Shown here: piece after piece, positions 41,635-54,499 of the stretch
Layout: every line of letters starts with the position of its first letter
How positions within the stretch are numbered: position 1 is the first letter of the stretch
Source of the DNA: Hysterangium stoloniferum
Taxonomy: Eukaryota > Basidiomycota > Agaricomycetes > Hysterangiales > Hysterangiaceae
DNA length: 64,000 nucleotides
NCBI GenBank assembly: GCA_015178975.1
Contig: WHVD01000002.1
Location: 248,001-312,000, forward strand
Direction of reading: 5' to 3'
Translations under genes and position numbers: made by a program
The notes under the pieces: generated by a model
Told to the model about the DNA's origin: nothing
What the model saw: only the letters and a program-made list of their open reading frames with translations
Database searches by the model: none

Positions 41635-44048
41635 CATCACGACCCCATAAATCAATGAATGGTAGCTTGTGATGAGTGATTATCACAGAACGGTTTGGAA
41701 AGACATGGATGAGCGCATCAGGATAATCCGGGATCACCTTTTTTTTACTTATTAGACGCAGAACTAAATAAAGGACATTAAGTTAACTAGGTAGGCCGTT
41801 TCTCCTTAGCCGGATGGCAGGATGAGGCGCGAGGGGGCGTCTGGCCGGTATTAGGATTCCCCGAGCGTAGAAGGTGGGGTGAGATACAGGTAAGAAACTC
41901 GACGTATGTGAGGGTTTATCAGGGATATTAAAGATCGCGTATCGGTAAAGGAGGACGAACGACTGTCGACAAGTGAGGATTCGATTGGATAATGATATTC
42001 AACGTGCTTCTTCTACTTTTGATACGTCCATGTTCGTCGTCTCGCCTAAAGGGATTGCCTTCCTTACGCCATCACTACGGTCTATACGGTCTACGTCATC
42101 CTTGTCGAGAATGGAAGACCATCTCACTAAGATTCGCATCAAGGTCAAGATCAAGGTCACGGCCTAAAGAAGAAACAAAGTCGGGGTGTGCTTGGCGGGG
42201 TCTTGCATGTCCTTGGGGAGAATGGGAGTGGCTGCTTGGGCTAGAGACCCGCCGGTAGGTGCCAGGTGAAAAACTCGATATCGTGTATAGAGAAGATATA
42301 GAATGACAGGCATTCGTGAGGAACGATGGGTAGATGTCACATTTGTCAGGTTTCCATGAATGACGATGATATCCGATTCTACGTGTTTCTTCCAATTTGT
42401 TGTACTCGTCACATACTGGGATAGTCTTTCTTAGGCTTTCACTACAGTCGAAGTCATCCCCACTGACATATTACTTCCGCTCTCGTTGTACGACTAGTAC
42501 AATCTGTCACTGCCGGTATATAGCATAGAGGTAGACATGCGGTTTATCTCATGGCCTCGAAGCAACCAAATGAGGCGCTAAAAGCCGTCACTAGTCTCGA
42601 CGAGAGCGGAAGAGCATCTCACCATGATTCGCAACAATGAGCTGACTGTCAAACTAACAAACAAAGACACAAATACGTTCATGGACCATTGCGCTACGCC
42701 TGGCCATGTTGCAGAGAGACGCTCATGAATGGACACCAGCGGCGCCTGCAGCCCAGAGGAAAGAGCGATCGAGTTAACCCGAGGAGAGTGTGAGCGTGTC
42801 TGGCATGGCAATAAAGAATCGGGAGGGGGGGCCAGTTGGACACGGAGGTGGCGTGTGGGCTCGAGTGTGGGGTACACTGGAATTATGTACGTTGAGAGGT
42901 CTGTGCAGCGGTAGTTTCGTCTTTGATCTGTTTCAGAAGCGTAGCACCAATGTCTTCATATTCTAGGAGGATTGTCTTGGGTTAAACATCTGAGGAGCCA
43001 GTGATAACTTTCCCTCTGGAGCTGCCACGTTAACTTTGCTTCCTTGGCGGCCCCCCCGGGAAACAAGGGTTCAAGAAGATATCCACGTCACAGAAATGAG
43101 GAGGAAAGCAGCCTACCCTGGAATTAAGTTCACAAATATCCGGCATATTCGTTTCAGTACCAAGCACGTAACCCCTTGCGAATCTTCATCGTTTACGTAT
43201 ACTACAATACAAAGGAAAACGTTTCGTCCAATACTCTACTCCTCAGCTTTGGGGATGTAGAGGGAATCTTGGGTTGCTAGAGTGGGATGCACAGGGCTAA
43301 GATGAAGCATTAGTGAGATGAAGGATGACATCATATAAGATATTCACTAATCAACAAAAGGCGCTTTCTCCTTAGGAGCTTTGATAGATCGCTTGCTGAG
43401 CAAGTCCAAGTACATCGGAACGTGCAAAACAATCAGGGCCATTTGGCCGCCATTGCGATGCCTTCTGCACCGCCCATGGCCTGCCTACCTGTCAATGCAA
43501 GTCTAATAAACTATTGACGGAGAAAGCTGGAGATACACCGTTGTGACACGTAGCAAGTGGGGGAACTTTGATTTATTAACGCCGCTCGTCCGCCAATAGT
43601 CACATCAACATTGCTTCGTAAGTAGGGTAAACGGCTTTCGGAGTGGAGCTGTTTTTATTGGCGGAAAGAAAGCAAACGAGGGCCTGTCACTGATCAACTT
43701 TATTTATTAAACAGAAAATAATGTTCTTAAAGGGATGATTATGTAGCCGTAATTTCCGGCCATGGTTTAAAATAAATGATCATTGGGTAGACTATCAGAG
43801 ACCAATCCCTATTGTTACTTTTATTTCATTTTATTTTGTGATATATGGGGTGTTGTGCGAACTTTCGAGCCACCACTATTGCACGAGAAGTTGAATGAAA
43901 CCTGCGGTTAAGTCGGGGACTCATCATTTTTAAGGGGTCTGCTGGCGACATCGACGGCAAGTTAAACTGTTCTTGATCTTACGACCAGAACGATGACTAT
44001 GAGTCATGTCTAGTGATCTAGATAAGACAGTAGGAGCGAGTAGGAAAC
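41635..44048. other. CpG-rich region with a diverged tandem duplication, no recognised gene
   Basis: Two blocks, about 41880-42130 and 42265-42640, share an ordered set of phrases: AAACTCGA near the start, GATATTC/GATATCC with a GTGTTTCTTC-like run, then CGAGAATGGAAGACCATCTCAC versus CGAGAGCGGAAGAGCATCTCAC. That indicates an old direct duplication of roughly 385 bp. Short open frames occur throughout, but none has a motif I know. Confidence 0.4.
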
Positions 44049-45071
44049 TCACCATACATCGCAAGGTCTCTTATCCTCGATGTGGCGATCCGCTTCGACA
44101 CCGCGTCCAAACTCTGAGCCACTATTCGATGATAATAAAAAGTTTTAATTACAATGTTCAAGTATCAAGAGGAGTGCCTCCTACCAAGTGCATCTGAATG
44201 GTTTCTGGAATGTTATGTTATGATCTTGCAGATGTGGCTTGATGTGGCTTTTGCTGTATAGCCATTTTGGACAGCCAGGGAACTTGCACATGAAAATTGG
44301 TCGAGGGGCCTGAGGAACGTACATTCGCCGCTTTTCCTCATCCGTGAAACGGTGAATAAACCGTCGTACGACTTCTTCTGCGTTAGTATTGACTTGCCAT
44401 GTTTGGTGTACCACTGAGTTCGATCTAGTGCGAGAGAATGGAGGACCATAACCTGATAACACAATTAGTTAAACTGGAAAGTCAGGACAGACACAGGGCC
44501 ATGCACCCTGACTCTCTGAAGGGCGATTAAACAAACCAACGTGCGGGTTGTCATCTGGGTCTGAGAGCGGGTGGTCAGGAACTTTATCAACATATTCTCA
44601 TCGCTGCGCACATGAAACGTTGGTCACTACTGGTCCAGTAGGGGAAGCGCCGGTACCTGGCCCCTGGTATCGACCATGGACTATTTCAGGGTTGGCACGG
44701 TGGATATACGATGTGAGAGGCTGGGTATGATAGGTATGGATGGGAGGGTCAACTACTCCGTTGTACTGTGTGTTGTAGCACACAGATGGCCTTGCTCGGG
44801 ACATGTGATTGGGTAGAACTTTCCCGCTTCCAGAATAATATATATCCCACTGTCCTTGGGAGTAGTGAACATTGTTTTCCATTTCGCTGTTGTACTGTGT
44901 GTTATAGGGCATACATGACCTTTCTCGGGATGGGTGATTGGGTGCAACTTCCTCACTTCGAGAATGATGTTGATCCCATTGTTCTTGACGGAAATGATAG
45001 TCGTTTTCCATGATAGCTGTGTTTTTCTTGTAATAGGGTGTCGTCGAGGGAAATGAGTGGTGTCTGATCAT
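44049..45071 (-). CDS. putative C2H2 zinc-finger protein, three exons, one in-frame UGA
   Basis: Exons are 45071-44513, 44452-44185 and 44121-44049. The introns are 60 bp (GTCAGG...ATCAG) and 63 bp (GTAGGA...AATAG), and the spliced length is exactly 300 codons. The N-terminal half is low-complexity and contains an internal duplication of about 40 residues (two blocks ending YNTQYN). The first finger is CKFPGCPKWLYSKSHIKPH (CX4CX12HX3H). A second, finger-like motif spans exons 2-3 (FRCTCGSEFGRGVEADRHI). Such proteins normally bind DNA. A TGA at 44598-44600, preceded by CGA, lies in frame where exon 1 otherwise continues, so the gene may be recently inactivated. Exon borders are my inference. 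Confidence 0.55.
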
Positions 45072-48000
45072 CCACCGTAGCCCTTTTTATTTGTGAAGAA
45101 TCTAATAAATATAATAGTGCGGCGCGTAGTTATCGCTGACATCGCTTTATGAAGCTTATAACTCTTAATCCGTATAGGTCGTGCTAGGATATCTGAGCAA
45201 ATTGCTTCCTTATGTAACTATCTCGTGAATCAGTTCTGTTAGAATGTGTGGGAGGAAGTGAAGAAGAAGCACTCAACAATTCTATGGATACTTCAATCGT
45301 GATGGTTATCCGTTCAGATATTCGATTTAGATGACAAGATGGCACTGAGAGAAAACGTTACCCTTCTTCCGAAATTCGGGGGCGGATTCAAGCAGTCTTT
45401 CAGGGTCTTGACCCCTCGCTGCATAGCGTAGGCCGGTAGGGCGTGAGCCATGTCTCTGACTCAATAGTCACAAAATTAGACGGTAGTCCTTGACTAAAAA
45501 CGTTCGTATAGTCGGAGTGGCTATGAGCATGCTGTGACAATTTAACGGATCGTGTGGGCTGTCAAGCTCTTGTACGAAGATATGAATTATATGTCCTTTG
45601 AGACTGTGATGTGTCGAGTATCCATTGATTTACCACACATGATGATTGGCACAAACCCCATCACGGAGTTCCCCATGTCTCAATACCCACACGGTGAAGA
45701 CTTACACCGGAAACTGATCAGCGACCGAGTTTAATTTCGAAGTTGGGCGTGTACATTGAATGAGGCGCATCAAGCACAGGCTGTTGACTGGGGGGTACTC
45801 TGTCGGATCACATTCAGATATATTTTGAAAATTTGGCGACTTACTCCACGGAAGGATCGGATACAGATGTTCAATGAATGGCAAAACAACTGTCCACAAT
45901 CAAACGATGTCAGCCAGTAAGGAGTTGCCGCAGCCAAACAACGAAGTGAAACGTGTTCAAACCGCGTTAATTTTACTCGGCAGTCACGGTTATAGCAGGA
46001 TGAAGATCGGGGTGATGGAAATCATTGATAACTTGCTTTGAAAACAAGATCACATCTTGCATCGTAAGTTATCAAAAAGGACTTGGTCTTCCCGTGCCCA
46101 GAACTCAAGGAATCACTCACATCTGTGTTACACAACTCTATTTATGTTGAAGGATCTCAGGCATGGGCTTTTTATGCTTCAGGAAAATTTGTAGTTATGT
46201 TGATTAATACTGTTGTGCCTTGAAACTTGCCGGATGTGGCCTGTGGCTCTTGACATCCTCAGTCCATTTGAGCTTGCGAACCAATTTATGAGCCAACAGA
46301 TGTGTCACTCCCAATGAGCTTGTAATATGTTGTTTTACATGTATCTAGGTAGTAAAAAATGACAGCGCCTGGCTTTTGCGGTCAGAGCTAATGTGAGTGA
46401 GGTCGATAAGCATAAATGTAATACATAAAAATTCAGAGCTTAACCATTGAATGACTCACTAGCTAAATATGGATAGTCATCAGACGAGTTGTAGAGAAGA
46501 ATTCTTCAAAGAACCTTGATGCATTGATAAGCTGAAAATCATTCATCAGCTCATAAACTGATTGACACTTCTTGAGATGTTTGAGTGCAGACCGTAAAGC
46601 CATGTAATTTCCGATATATATAATTCCATCGTATTGTGAGAAGGTCTAGCAAGTAGTATAAAATGCTGATCAGGGATTTGGTCGTTGGGGAAGGAGGAAG
46701 GACTTCAAGTTGAAGCCAGAACGGTCGAAAACCAAGCCTAGTAGTGAAGCTGGTACTACTAGAGATCAGGAACATAACCGTATTTATGGTGACCGTGATA
46801 AGGACAAGTCTGTGTCCGTTCCATAATCTATTGCGCCAGGTGATGCGACTTCATACGGCAGCTACCGCTGTGTCGCTGCCCCGTATGGTCCGTCCAAAAT
46901 GTGTCTTCCCTACCACCCCCACTCATTATATGGGGAGACCTCTGATGTGACAGAATATGACGCACAAAATAGTTTGGTACCCGTACCTCACCGATCATGC
47001 GTTGGTGATCACCACAGCCTCTTAGTGCGAGCGCCGCTTACACCCATGCTTACAAATATTTTAAACTCTATTGTAAGCGCCTCACTCAGGGCAACGCAAA
47101 TCCAGCATTCCCTTTACATAAGCAACTGCCGTTCAAACTTCTATTCCTTTTAGCAACAGCAAAAAATTTTATAAATTAAATATGACTCCTAGGAAGTGTT
47201 TAAGGATATATCAAGTATTATTGCTAGGAACTACATTTCTAAAAAATAATTTAGTTAAAAAGATATTCTTCAAAATAATAATATTTTTTCTAATATTTTT
47301 TTTTGGTGTTCTCTTGCAAATACCAGTATTTTCTATTTTTGAAGGGGGAGGATTTGGCAGGTCACATGACCTGGTAAGTGCCCAAATATAGTAAGTGCCA
47401 AAATACCCCACAATAGCAACCCAGGTCATCATCAAGTTCTGCCAGATAATATCCTCAGAATATTGAGGAAGGCCAATTCTAATCTCTTTTAATTTTAGAA
47501 AATTTTTGTTATATTTCCTAGCCTTGCTCCCTTAAATAAATAAAAACTTTTTTTTCTAAAGGCACATTTGGCATGTCATGTGACATAGGTGCCCACATTA
47601 CATAAGAGTGCTGGATTTGCTTTGCCCCTACCTTACCTCAAAGCAGTGACTGAGGTGAGTACTTACATACAGTCATAGAGATTAGTTCAGGCATTTTCTG
47701 CCATCATTTCAGGTGACCCTTCAAGATAGTGAGTCAGATGGTGTGCAGATCAGGTACTACATATGTGAAGGCCTCAGTTTGTTTCTGCCTGAGTATGTTG
47801 CCTGTGCAAGTAAGTAATCTTACCTTTCCCCTTACACTCAAATGTTGCAGTGATTGATTGATTTCAAAGGACACTGCCCACAATCTTGGATCGAACCTCA
47901 TCAGCATCATTTGCATCATCTGCAGCATTCAACACATCATCCCAGCATCCTTTGACATGCTTGGACATGTTACTGATCAATCTTGCATCCTTCTTGTCCA

Positions 48001-48148
48001 GCCATCTCCAAACTGTGACCTTGCAGCCTCAAGCACTACACTTGAACTCATGTGCCTGACAACCATCAGTGTCAACAATTTTGGGTGTCTGATCAAAGAA
48101 GGCATAAACAGGTGACACCCAATATTTCATAAGGCATTCTAGAACAGG
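45072..48148. other. region without recognised genes
   Basis: Short open frames are present, including 46744-47153, where a Tyr/Pro-rich stretch (CLPYHPHSLYGETSDV) stands out, but no family is recognised. From about 47160 the sequence is AT-rich with poly-T runs and a GGTCACATGACC palindrome near 47358. I see no transposon ends up to the inverted repeat at 48149. Confidence 0.4.
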
Positions 48149-48598
48149 TCAATTACAGCTGTTTGCATTATGTAAGGTGCGTGCTTGTATTAGTTTTTGC
48201 AGAATGCGTCCCAACTTGCAAACACGATATCTCCACAAATACACCACCAAATCACATAAAGACTAGATAGTTTGTCTTGTAATTAAATATACTAGTGCTT
48301 TCCAATATTACTTTCAAAAAATTCTCCTCACATAACATTTGTCTTTATGCTAGTGTACATGCAGCTCATGAACTCATTTGCAGGCTGTACAATGGACTGT
48401 AGAACCTGAACTTGTAATATAGTGTTTATATAATATATATCTAGTGTTACCAACCTTCCCCCTTTTACTGACTGTCCTGTGGAATGTGTAAAGTCAAGTT
48501 GACCATGTTTTGGCACCTCCTCCTGGTGAACTCATTTATACAGGAACCACTGGCCGATCTACCTCTCCTGTGGAGCATGTTGTAGCTAATATGTGTAT
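48149..48598 (+). repeat. left inverted repeat arm
   Basis: This arm of about 450 bp matches the reverse complement of 56595-57031. Homology begins near CAATTACAGCT and ends after CATGTTGTAGCTAATATGTG. Confidence 0.75.
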
Positions 48599-49399
48599 TT
48601 AGTGCCTAATGTACATTTTTTGTGACAGATGTGATCCCAGCAGGCCCAGCAATGTTCCCACCCTGCCTGGGAAATGGATCACTCGAGAGTAAGCTGAGAC
48701 CTGTAGATATATCAGAAGGAAATGATATAAAACAGTCATTAAATGTAAATACCATGTGGGAGAACATTTGAGATACTATAATCAGATGCCAAAGTCTCCC
48801 ACTGCACTTCTATGGGCACCGGTCATCTATCCACTCTTACACAACTCCCACACTCTCAAAGTGCATCAAAAGTGTCTTAACGATACATGTAGTATTTCTG
48901 CATGCCTTTGAGTTGGAGATAAAGCACTGTATGATGTCATTGTCAGTGAAAATGAAAGAATGACAACAAAATGAGGAACATAGCACCAGTTCCACCTGCA
49001 GAAGTCGTAGTAGCTGAATATGTAGCAGGGAATGACTTGCCCATGCATGAGGAACAGCTCATAATAAAAATTTCCTGCCCAATGGAAACCCAGTAGTGGC
49101 CAATCAGCTGGCCGGATAGGAATGTGACGAAAGGCTTGTTCAAGATCCAGGCAATAATATGCAATAGGGCAATTACAAATGGTTGGTCCAGATAACCTGC
49201 CAAGAAAAAGGCCGATGCATCTCAGTTGAGGGTAGAAGATACATGGGGCAGGGTAGAGGCATCATCTGGACATGCATTGACATGGGGATCAGAGTTGGGG
49301 CATAGCAGGGGATTCCCTTGAGGGGGAAGAGATGAGCATTGATAAAGTAATGGCATGAAAATTGTTGTAGCATTGAGGAAACCTTTATGCAAAACATGA

Positions 49400-50764
49400 G
49401 AACAGACAGCCAGCAATGGATAACGCAAAAGAAAGAAATGATTTAGATGGCCTTTGATAACCTGTGGGAAACGGTTCCGCCAGTGATGGCCTTGAAAGCT
49501 CGGCACATGAGCTTAATAGTATGGTTACCGTCATCCTTACGAGCAGCAGATTCTTGGGCAGCACTGAGAGCTCCCAACTCATCTACTGACACCGCCTTTC
49601 TGGGTGTCTCTGGTGGTGGGGCTATGCCTCATCAAACAGAATGGAACAATTTAGGGTTCCGTTTGAATGCCGACGCAGGATGCTCGACGATGTGGGATAT
49701 CATGGCATGAGATTCATAACCCTTCCCTAAACGTTTCACACCCAATGAAGACATAAGGATTTCATCGTAGTTAGCACCTGTGATAGGGGAGAGTTCATTC
49801 GAACATATAGGTGTTGAAAGTCCATGAAGACGTTCTGTAGTGGCGAATGGTGTTTCTGTGCCAATGGCTCATGCTCTACCGGGATTGGGGTGCAGAGAAA
49901 GCATTGGGGGTGAAAAGAAAGTGCTGGGGGTGCAAAGAAAGTGTTGGGGGTGCAAAGAAAGCGTTGGGGGTGCAAAGAAAGCGTTGGGGGTGCAAAGAAA
50001 GCGTTGGGGGTGCAAAGAAAGCGTTGGGGGTGCAAAGAAAGCGTTGGGGGTGCAAAGAAAGCGTTGGGGGTGCAAAGAAAGTGTTGGGGGTGCAAAGAAA
50101 GCGTTGGGGGTGCAAAGAAAGCGTTGGGGGTGCAAAGAAAGTGTTGGGGGTGCAAAGAAAGCGTTGGGGGTGCAAAGAAAGCGTTGGGGGTGCAAAGAAA
50201 GCATTGGGGGTGCAAAGAAAGCATTGGGGGTGCAAAGAAAGCATTGGGTCCAATACGGCAGATAACCAAGTGGGGTTTCATAAGGGTGTATGTGGTTCTG
50301 CAAAGATGATCAGTTAAAAAAAGAAACAACATATAACAATGGGGGTGCATACCACTCTTGGCGAGTTCAAGCTCGAGTGTAACAAGAGGTGTAATGGGGC
50401 GTGCAAAATCAACAACACTTTGGGATGTTCCTTTTCTAGCCGTCTCTGGCATAGGTGCAGGATCATCTGAGGATCTATTTTGCTCTCCATTGTGGTTCTC
50501 ATGAGATTTTGATACCAGGGTAACATGTTGCTGATGCACAGGAGGTGCGTCATTTAGACTGTTGTCTCTGGCCACATTCTTGTCCTGGAATATTTCTGTG
50601 ACCTTTGCGGAAGCTCGGCGGTTGGCTTGAACAGTCCGTGGAGGAAGAGGCGGCAATGGTGTCATGCTTCCTGCAGCAAAATTAGCTTGTGCATCCTCGA
50701 CCACTCTCTCTACATTCCATATCCAAATAGTCATTCGATCCAGGCGATTATCTGCAGCTATCAT
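49400..50764 (-). pseudogene. second gene of the 8.9-kb segment, C-terminal part (unknown function)
   Basis: On the minus strand, a block with DNRLDRMTIWIWNVERVVED and a Ser/Pro-rich linker (50764-50353) is followed by a likely intron (GTATGC...TTGCAG, to about 50304). After that comes the minisatellite-encoded region. Past the minisatellite, coding-like sequence resumes on the same strand (DEILMSSLGVKRLGKGYESH near 49780, SVDELGALSAAQESAARKDD and HTIKLMCRAF near 49590-49500). I do not recognise the family. Tandem repeats not divisible by three inside the gene suggest a strongly variable region, or repeat growth after loss of function. Confidence 0.4.
49881..50250. repeat. 20-bp minisatellite, about 18 copies
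   Basis: The unit GCGTTGGGGGTGCAAAGAAA recurs in perfect 20-bp register from 49881 to about 50250. Variation is mostly at the third and neighbouring bases (GCG/GTG/GCA, some AAAA or CAGAG at the left end). The unit length is not a multiple of three, so all three frames encode the same 20-residue cycle (plus strand: LGVQRKRWGCKESVGGAKKA). No stop occurs on either strand. This makes long artificial open frames in both directions. Confidence 0.95.
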
Positions 50765-51000
50765 TTCTTATGGAATGGCACACTGTTGGTAAAGAACTTT
50801 TGGCTACATGCGGGGAGTTATTAGTTTGCCGGTTCTATCATGATATAAACATACCAATGTGAACAGCAGCATCACTTTCCCAAGATTCTTTTGTATCTTT
50901 GGAGGGCCTTGTACTATCCCCTCTGTGGAATGACTGAGCTCTGGAGCGACCAGAGATAGACCAGTGGTTGATTTGTTGCCGAGTAAGTTACTGTAGCTCC

Positions 51001-52530
51001 CTAAGGTGGAACTCTTGTATAACTCTCTGACATTCCTGCTATCTCATCAATGCAAAGGAAATCCTTTGCCACAAGGTTGGCAGCTATGCCATCTAGGCCA
51101 CGACATGAAGGATGGCATTCCATAAGTTCCTGAAAAAAAACCTCCATCTCTGGGTAATCAATGTCAAAACTCATGTTCGACAGACCACCACTGTTGCTAG
51201 AGTTGGCCACTGTTGCTGTGCTAAGGACAGTAGGGGCCTGAGCCACTGGAGGTGCATGCATCATGCTTGCAAATCCCAAGGCCATGCCCATCATCATGGC
51301 AGCAAATGGGGCTGTAGCATTGGTGATGTCCATAGGGCAAGGTCCAGTGGCTAGTGTAGGTACAGAAGCTGTTTTGGCAAGATGTTCAGCTCTGGTGGCA
51401 TGGAAGTCTTCAAATGCACCAGTGTCAGGTGGAATATCCAGCATTACTCCATGTGTATCATGGGCCTATCTCAGGGTCAGCAATATATAATATATTAGTT
51501 TGTTCCACTCACTATTGCACATGCCCATGCATGAATTTACACCAAAGTCAGAGGCACATGCACGGCATGCTTGTTGACTTTGCAATACACTTCCTCACCA
51601 CACTTGGTGCATTGCTTGAGTCGATTTTTGAGAATCTGCATCTTTTCTTTCTCCTTGATAGACATTAGTTCACTCTCATCTAACTGCAGACCCCCCCGAC
51701 CCAGCAGTTGTATCCAAGTTCAACATTGGCAGCGCTACAGTTTTGCCCCTGCATTTTTTGCTGCTAGCATGGCATTAAGAGCACTGGTAGTCATATCTGC
51801 AAGTCTCTTTTGCAAGGAGGCCATATACTTCGTAATTTGTCAGCAAGATGCACCTGTCAGTCCAGGCAGACACAAGCTTACCCCCTGGGACTCATCAACA
51901 AGAAGTTTACCATTGATAATTGCATCTTTTGTATGGACCAAGTGAGCATGCTGCTTCAGACCCTCCCAATCTATCTCAGTGCGAAGGTTGATGCCTTCAT
52001 GTGGACTTCCCTTGAGAACATACAGTAGATCTGGCTTTCTAGCAAAGTTATGGCATCCCATAAACTCATGTATATTATGCAGTGCTTCAGAAAAGGTGGC
52101 ACCAAATGGAATAGTAAGTCTGCCTTGCCCATTTGAAATCCAAGTGGAATGAAGATGGCTAAAGCTGATGTCACAAAGTCAGGGGTACAAGTGTCAGATG
52201 ATTGAAGTGCATACTTCGGTCATTGTCCCACAATATTGGTTGTGCCTTTGCAGCTGCTTTGGGAGGCCTTCCCTTAGTCTTTGCCCTCCTCTTCAGCTTC
52301 TGTCCCTCCTCAATGGTGCTGTTGTCATCATCTTTCTCACTATCAGCACTGACCATCACAATGTCTTCAGAATCGACACTGTCACTGGCATCTACTTCTG
52401 GTCTATAATCATCAACAGCTGCATCTTTTGGAGTATCCTGAAGTGCATTGTCATCCAGGTCAGTGTTGGAGAGTAGGTGTGCCCAAGTGACACATTTATG
52501 TGCGGTGTCCGAGTATGACCTGGTTTTCAT
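51001..52530 (-). pseudogene. second gene of the 8.9-kb segment, N-terminal part (unknown function)
   Basis: Minus-strand blocks in order: an acidic/basic linker (52530-52171, with KLKRRAKTKGRPPKAAAKAQ); a globular block LTIPFGATFSEALHNIHEFM and RKPDLLYVLKGSPHEGINLR, EIDWEGLKQHAHLVHTKDAI (about 52110-51890). Then comes a block with MDITNATAPFAAMMMGMALG and SFDIDYPEMEVFFQELMECH, FLCIDEIAGM (51444-51001), reminiscent of a SAM-like helical C-terminus. I have seen this type of architecture in uncharacterised Agaricomycete proteins but know no function. Frames change between blocks, so introns or damage are present. It lies divergent to the transposase and is a candidate accessory protein of the element. 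Confidence 0.45.
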
Positions 52531-53645
52531 ACCAGCATCTGGAGATGCTGAATATCAACAGCAATGTTCTCAAGAGGTCAGAAACATACCTTTTCCCTCA
52601 TCTGTAAGTAAAGCTTTCTTTCCTGCTTTTCGTTTCACAGAGACTGACCTTTTATTACCCATAATGAATAAAGCTTTTGAGGGAGCATGGGAGATTACTT
52701 TTAGCTCAATTTTGCATCTTTCCCTTTGCTCAGGGAAACCTTGAGACAGCTTCATGTTTATCTTCATTGACATGCCAACATGAGTCTGAAGTATTGATAC
52801 AAAGATAGACATGATAAGGAGGGCACCTCATCATTGAGGGTGGTCAGCAGTTGGTACTTTCAGGAATGGTAAGCATATTTGCATTCCTTCAAGATTGAGC
52901 TGCTAACAGTCTTTGTTGCCATGTCCTGTCCTACACAAACCATACCTATATCTTTCTCTAGGCTCATGCAGTATTATATATTTATACGTCTTCATAGGCA
53001 AGGACCGGTCTCATTCTACCCTCTCTTTGCATTCACCATCAGAGGCGGACACATCACGGCTTATTGAAGTCACTCCTCCTTGGGGTGATCGATCTGGAGC
53101 ACCCACTGGCTTTTCCCCTCCTGCAAGTTTGCTAAAGAGCGTTGCCACTGTTGCAACATGGCATGCAAACGTCACAACAGACAAAGAGAACTCGCACATA
53201 CTCCCTGGCAAAGAGAATGCTAATATGCATACACACCGGGAGAGCATCCATGGTCATCAGAGAACACAAAGTGCAAAGACTATTACCACAGAGCAAACTT
53301 CCCGCACTCGTCCAACCTTTCAAACATCTGGTTTCTCTTGCTTTATTCACTATGCAATCGCTGACTTTGCGGGGGAGTGCCGGGCCCATATGACGTCAGT
53401 GAACAGCTGTGATAGAGATTAATAAAATGAATGAATAAAACGAATGGGAGCTTACCGTGATTTTGCACCAGGGGTGAAAATGAGATAAATGCAGTCATGC
53501 ATGAATGGGAAGAACGGTGTGCTAGTGTTGCGGCGAGGAGTAACTACGGAAAGAATTAAAGTCATAGTTAGCATAGGAATTCGTAGGCAAAAAGGACAAA
53601 ATGGGACTCACATTCCAAACTGGCCTTCATGGTAAGAGATTAATG

Positions 53646-54210
53646 TTATTGGAGCAACTTGGTTTGGTGTCCCACATCCAGGGGAATAAAAAAGATACGA
53701 GGTGTGGCCTCGGGATTCGATTCCTCATCCATGTCTGTAAATGTCACTCGTAAAGTACCAAGCTTTAATACTGGGACATCATCTCTATCTCCTACCTCCA
53801 GAACAGCTTCACATTGACCAACAAACTCCCTCAAGGTCACACCTACTGCTCAGTATAACCCCTCTATCACCACCGACACGAGCAATCGCACTTCCGTCTT
53901 GATGGCCAGTTCATTCGCGTTGAAGGAAAATAGTGTGGTCAATTTACGCACAAGTTCTGGTCGATGTGTTCCTGTGCGCAAGCCAATACCCGCCATTTTT
54001 GCAGCTGCACATAAAGGGAAGCAGATTGAGAATGACATGGATAATGCTGTCATACATGAAGTCACGCAACAGAATAAAGAAAATCATAAAAGTCGCGTGC
54101 TTGTCGATCTTACGAAGCTCAAGGCGAACGAGGAGGTAAACATCACTACTCCTGTGTCAGAGGGTAGGGTAGGCGCTGCAGGATTGTTAACACCTGTGGT
54201 GGAAGGTTAG
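53646..54210. other. divergent start region between the two genes of the 8.9-kb segment
   Basis: The minus frame 53840-53646 (MTLREFVGQCEAVLEVGDRD) and the plus frame 53899-54210 (with NSVVNLRTSSGRCVPVRKPI and VTQQNKENHKSRVLVDL) start about 60 bp apart and point away from each other. The plus frame may be the 5' exon of the transposase gene, and the minus frame a further exon of the opposite gene. Neither has a recognised motif. Confidence 0.35.
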
Positions 54211-54499
54211 CTTTCCTTGCTATGATTTATGTTTGGTCTGGTGACAAGATGAATCAAACTTCATTCAGATCCTCCGTGCTTATTCGTGAGCAATACATTC
54301 CCCTGTTCAATGAAGGAGTCCACCGGTATCACAGGACTTAAACAAAACATCAAGCAATTGTTGGGTAATTTAATCACTTCTTTGACTTGAGTCTCTAGTC
54401 CAACTGATTTTTCTGCAGACAAAGGTGTTTATCTGTTGGAAAAAGCGACTCAGTGAGCTTGATCTTATGGACTGCTGTGGTTATTGTTCTACTGACCAA

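Noticed and set aside
49840..50317. Long proteins on both strands across the 20-bp array
   Set aside because: The repeat has no stop codon in any frame, so open frames there arise automatically. Only the minus-strand gene context gives any reason to think part of it is coding.
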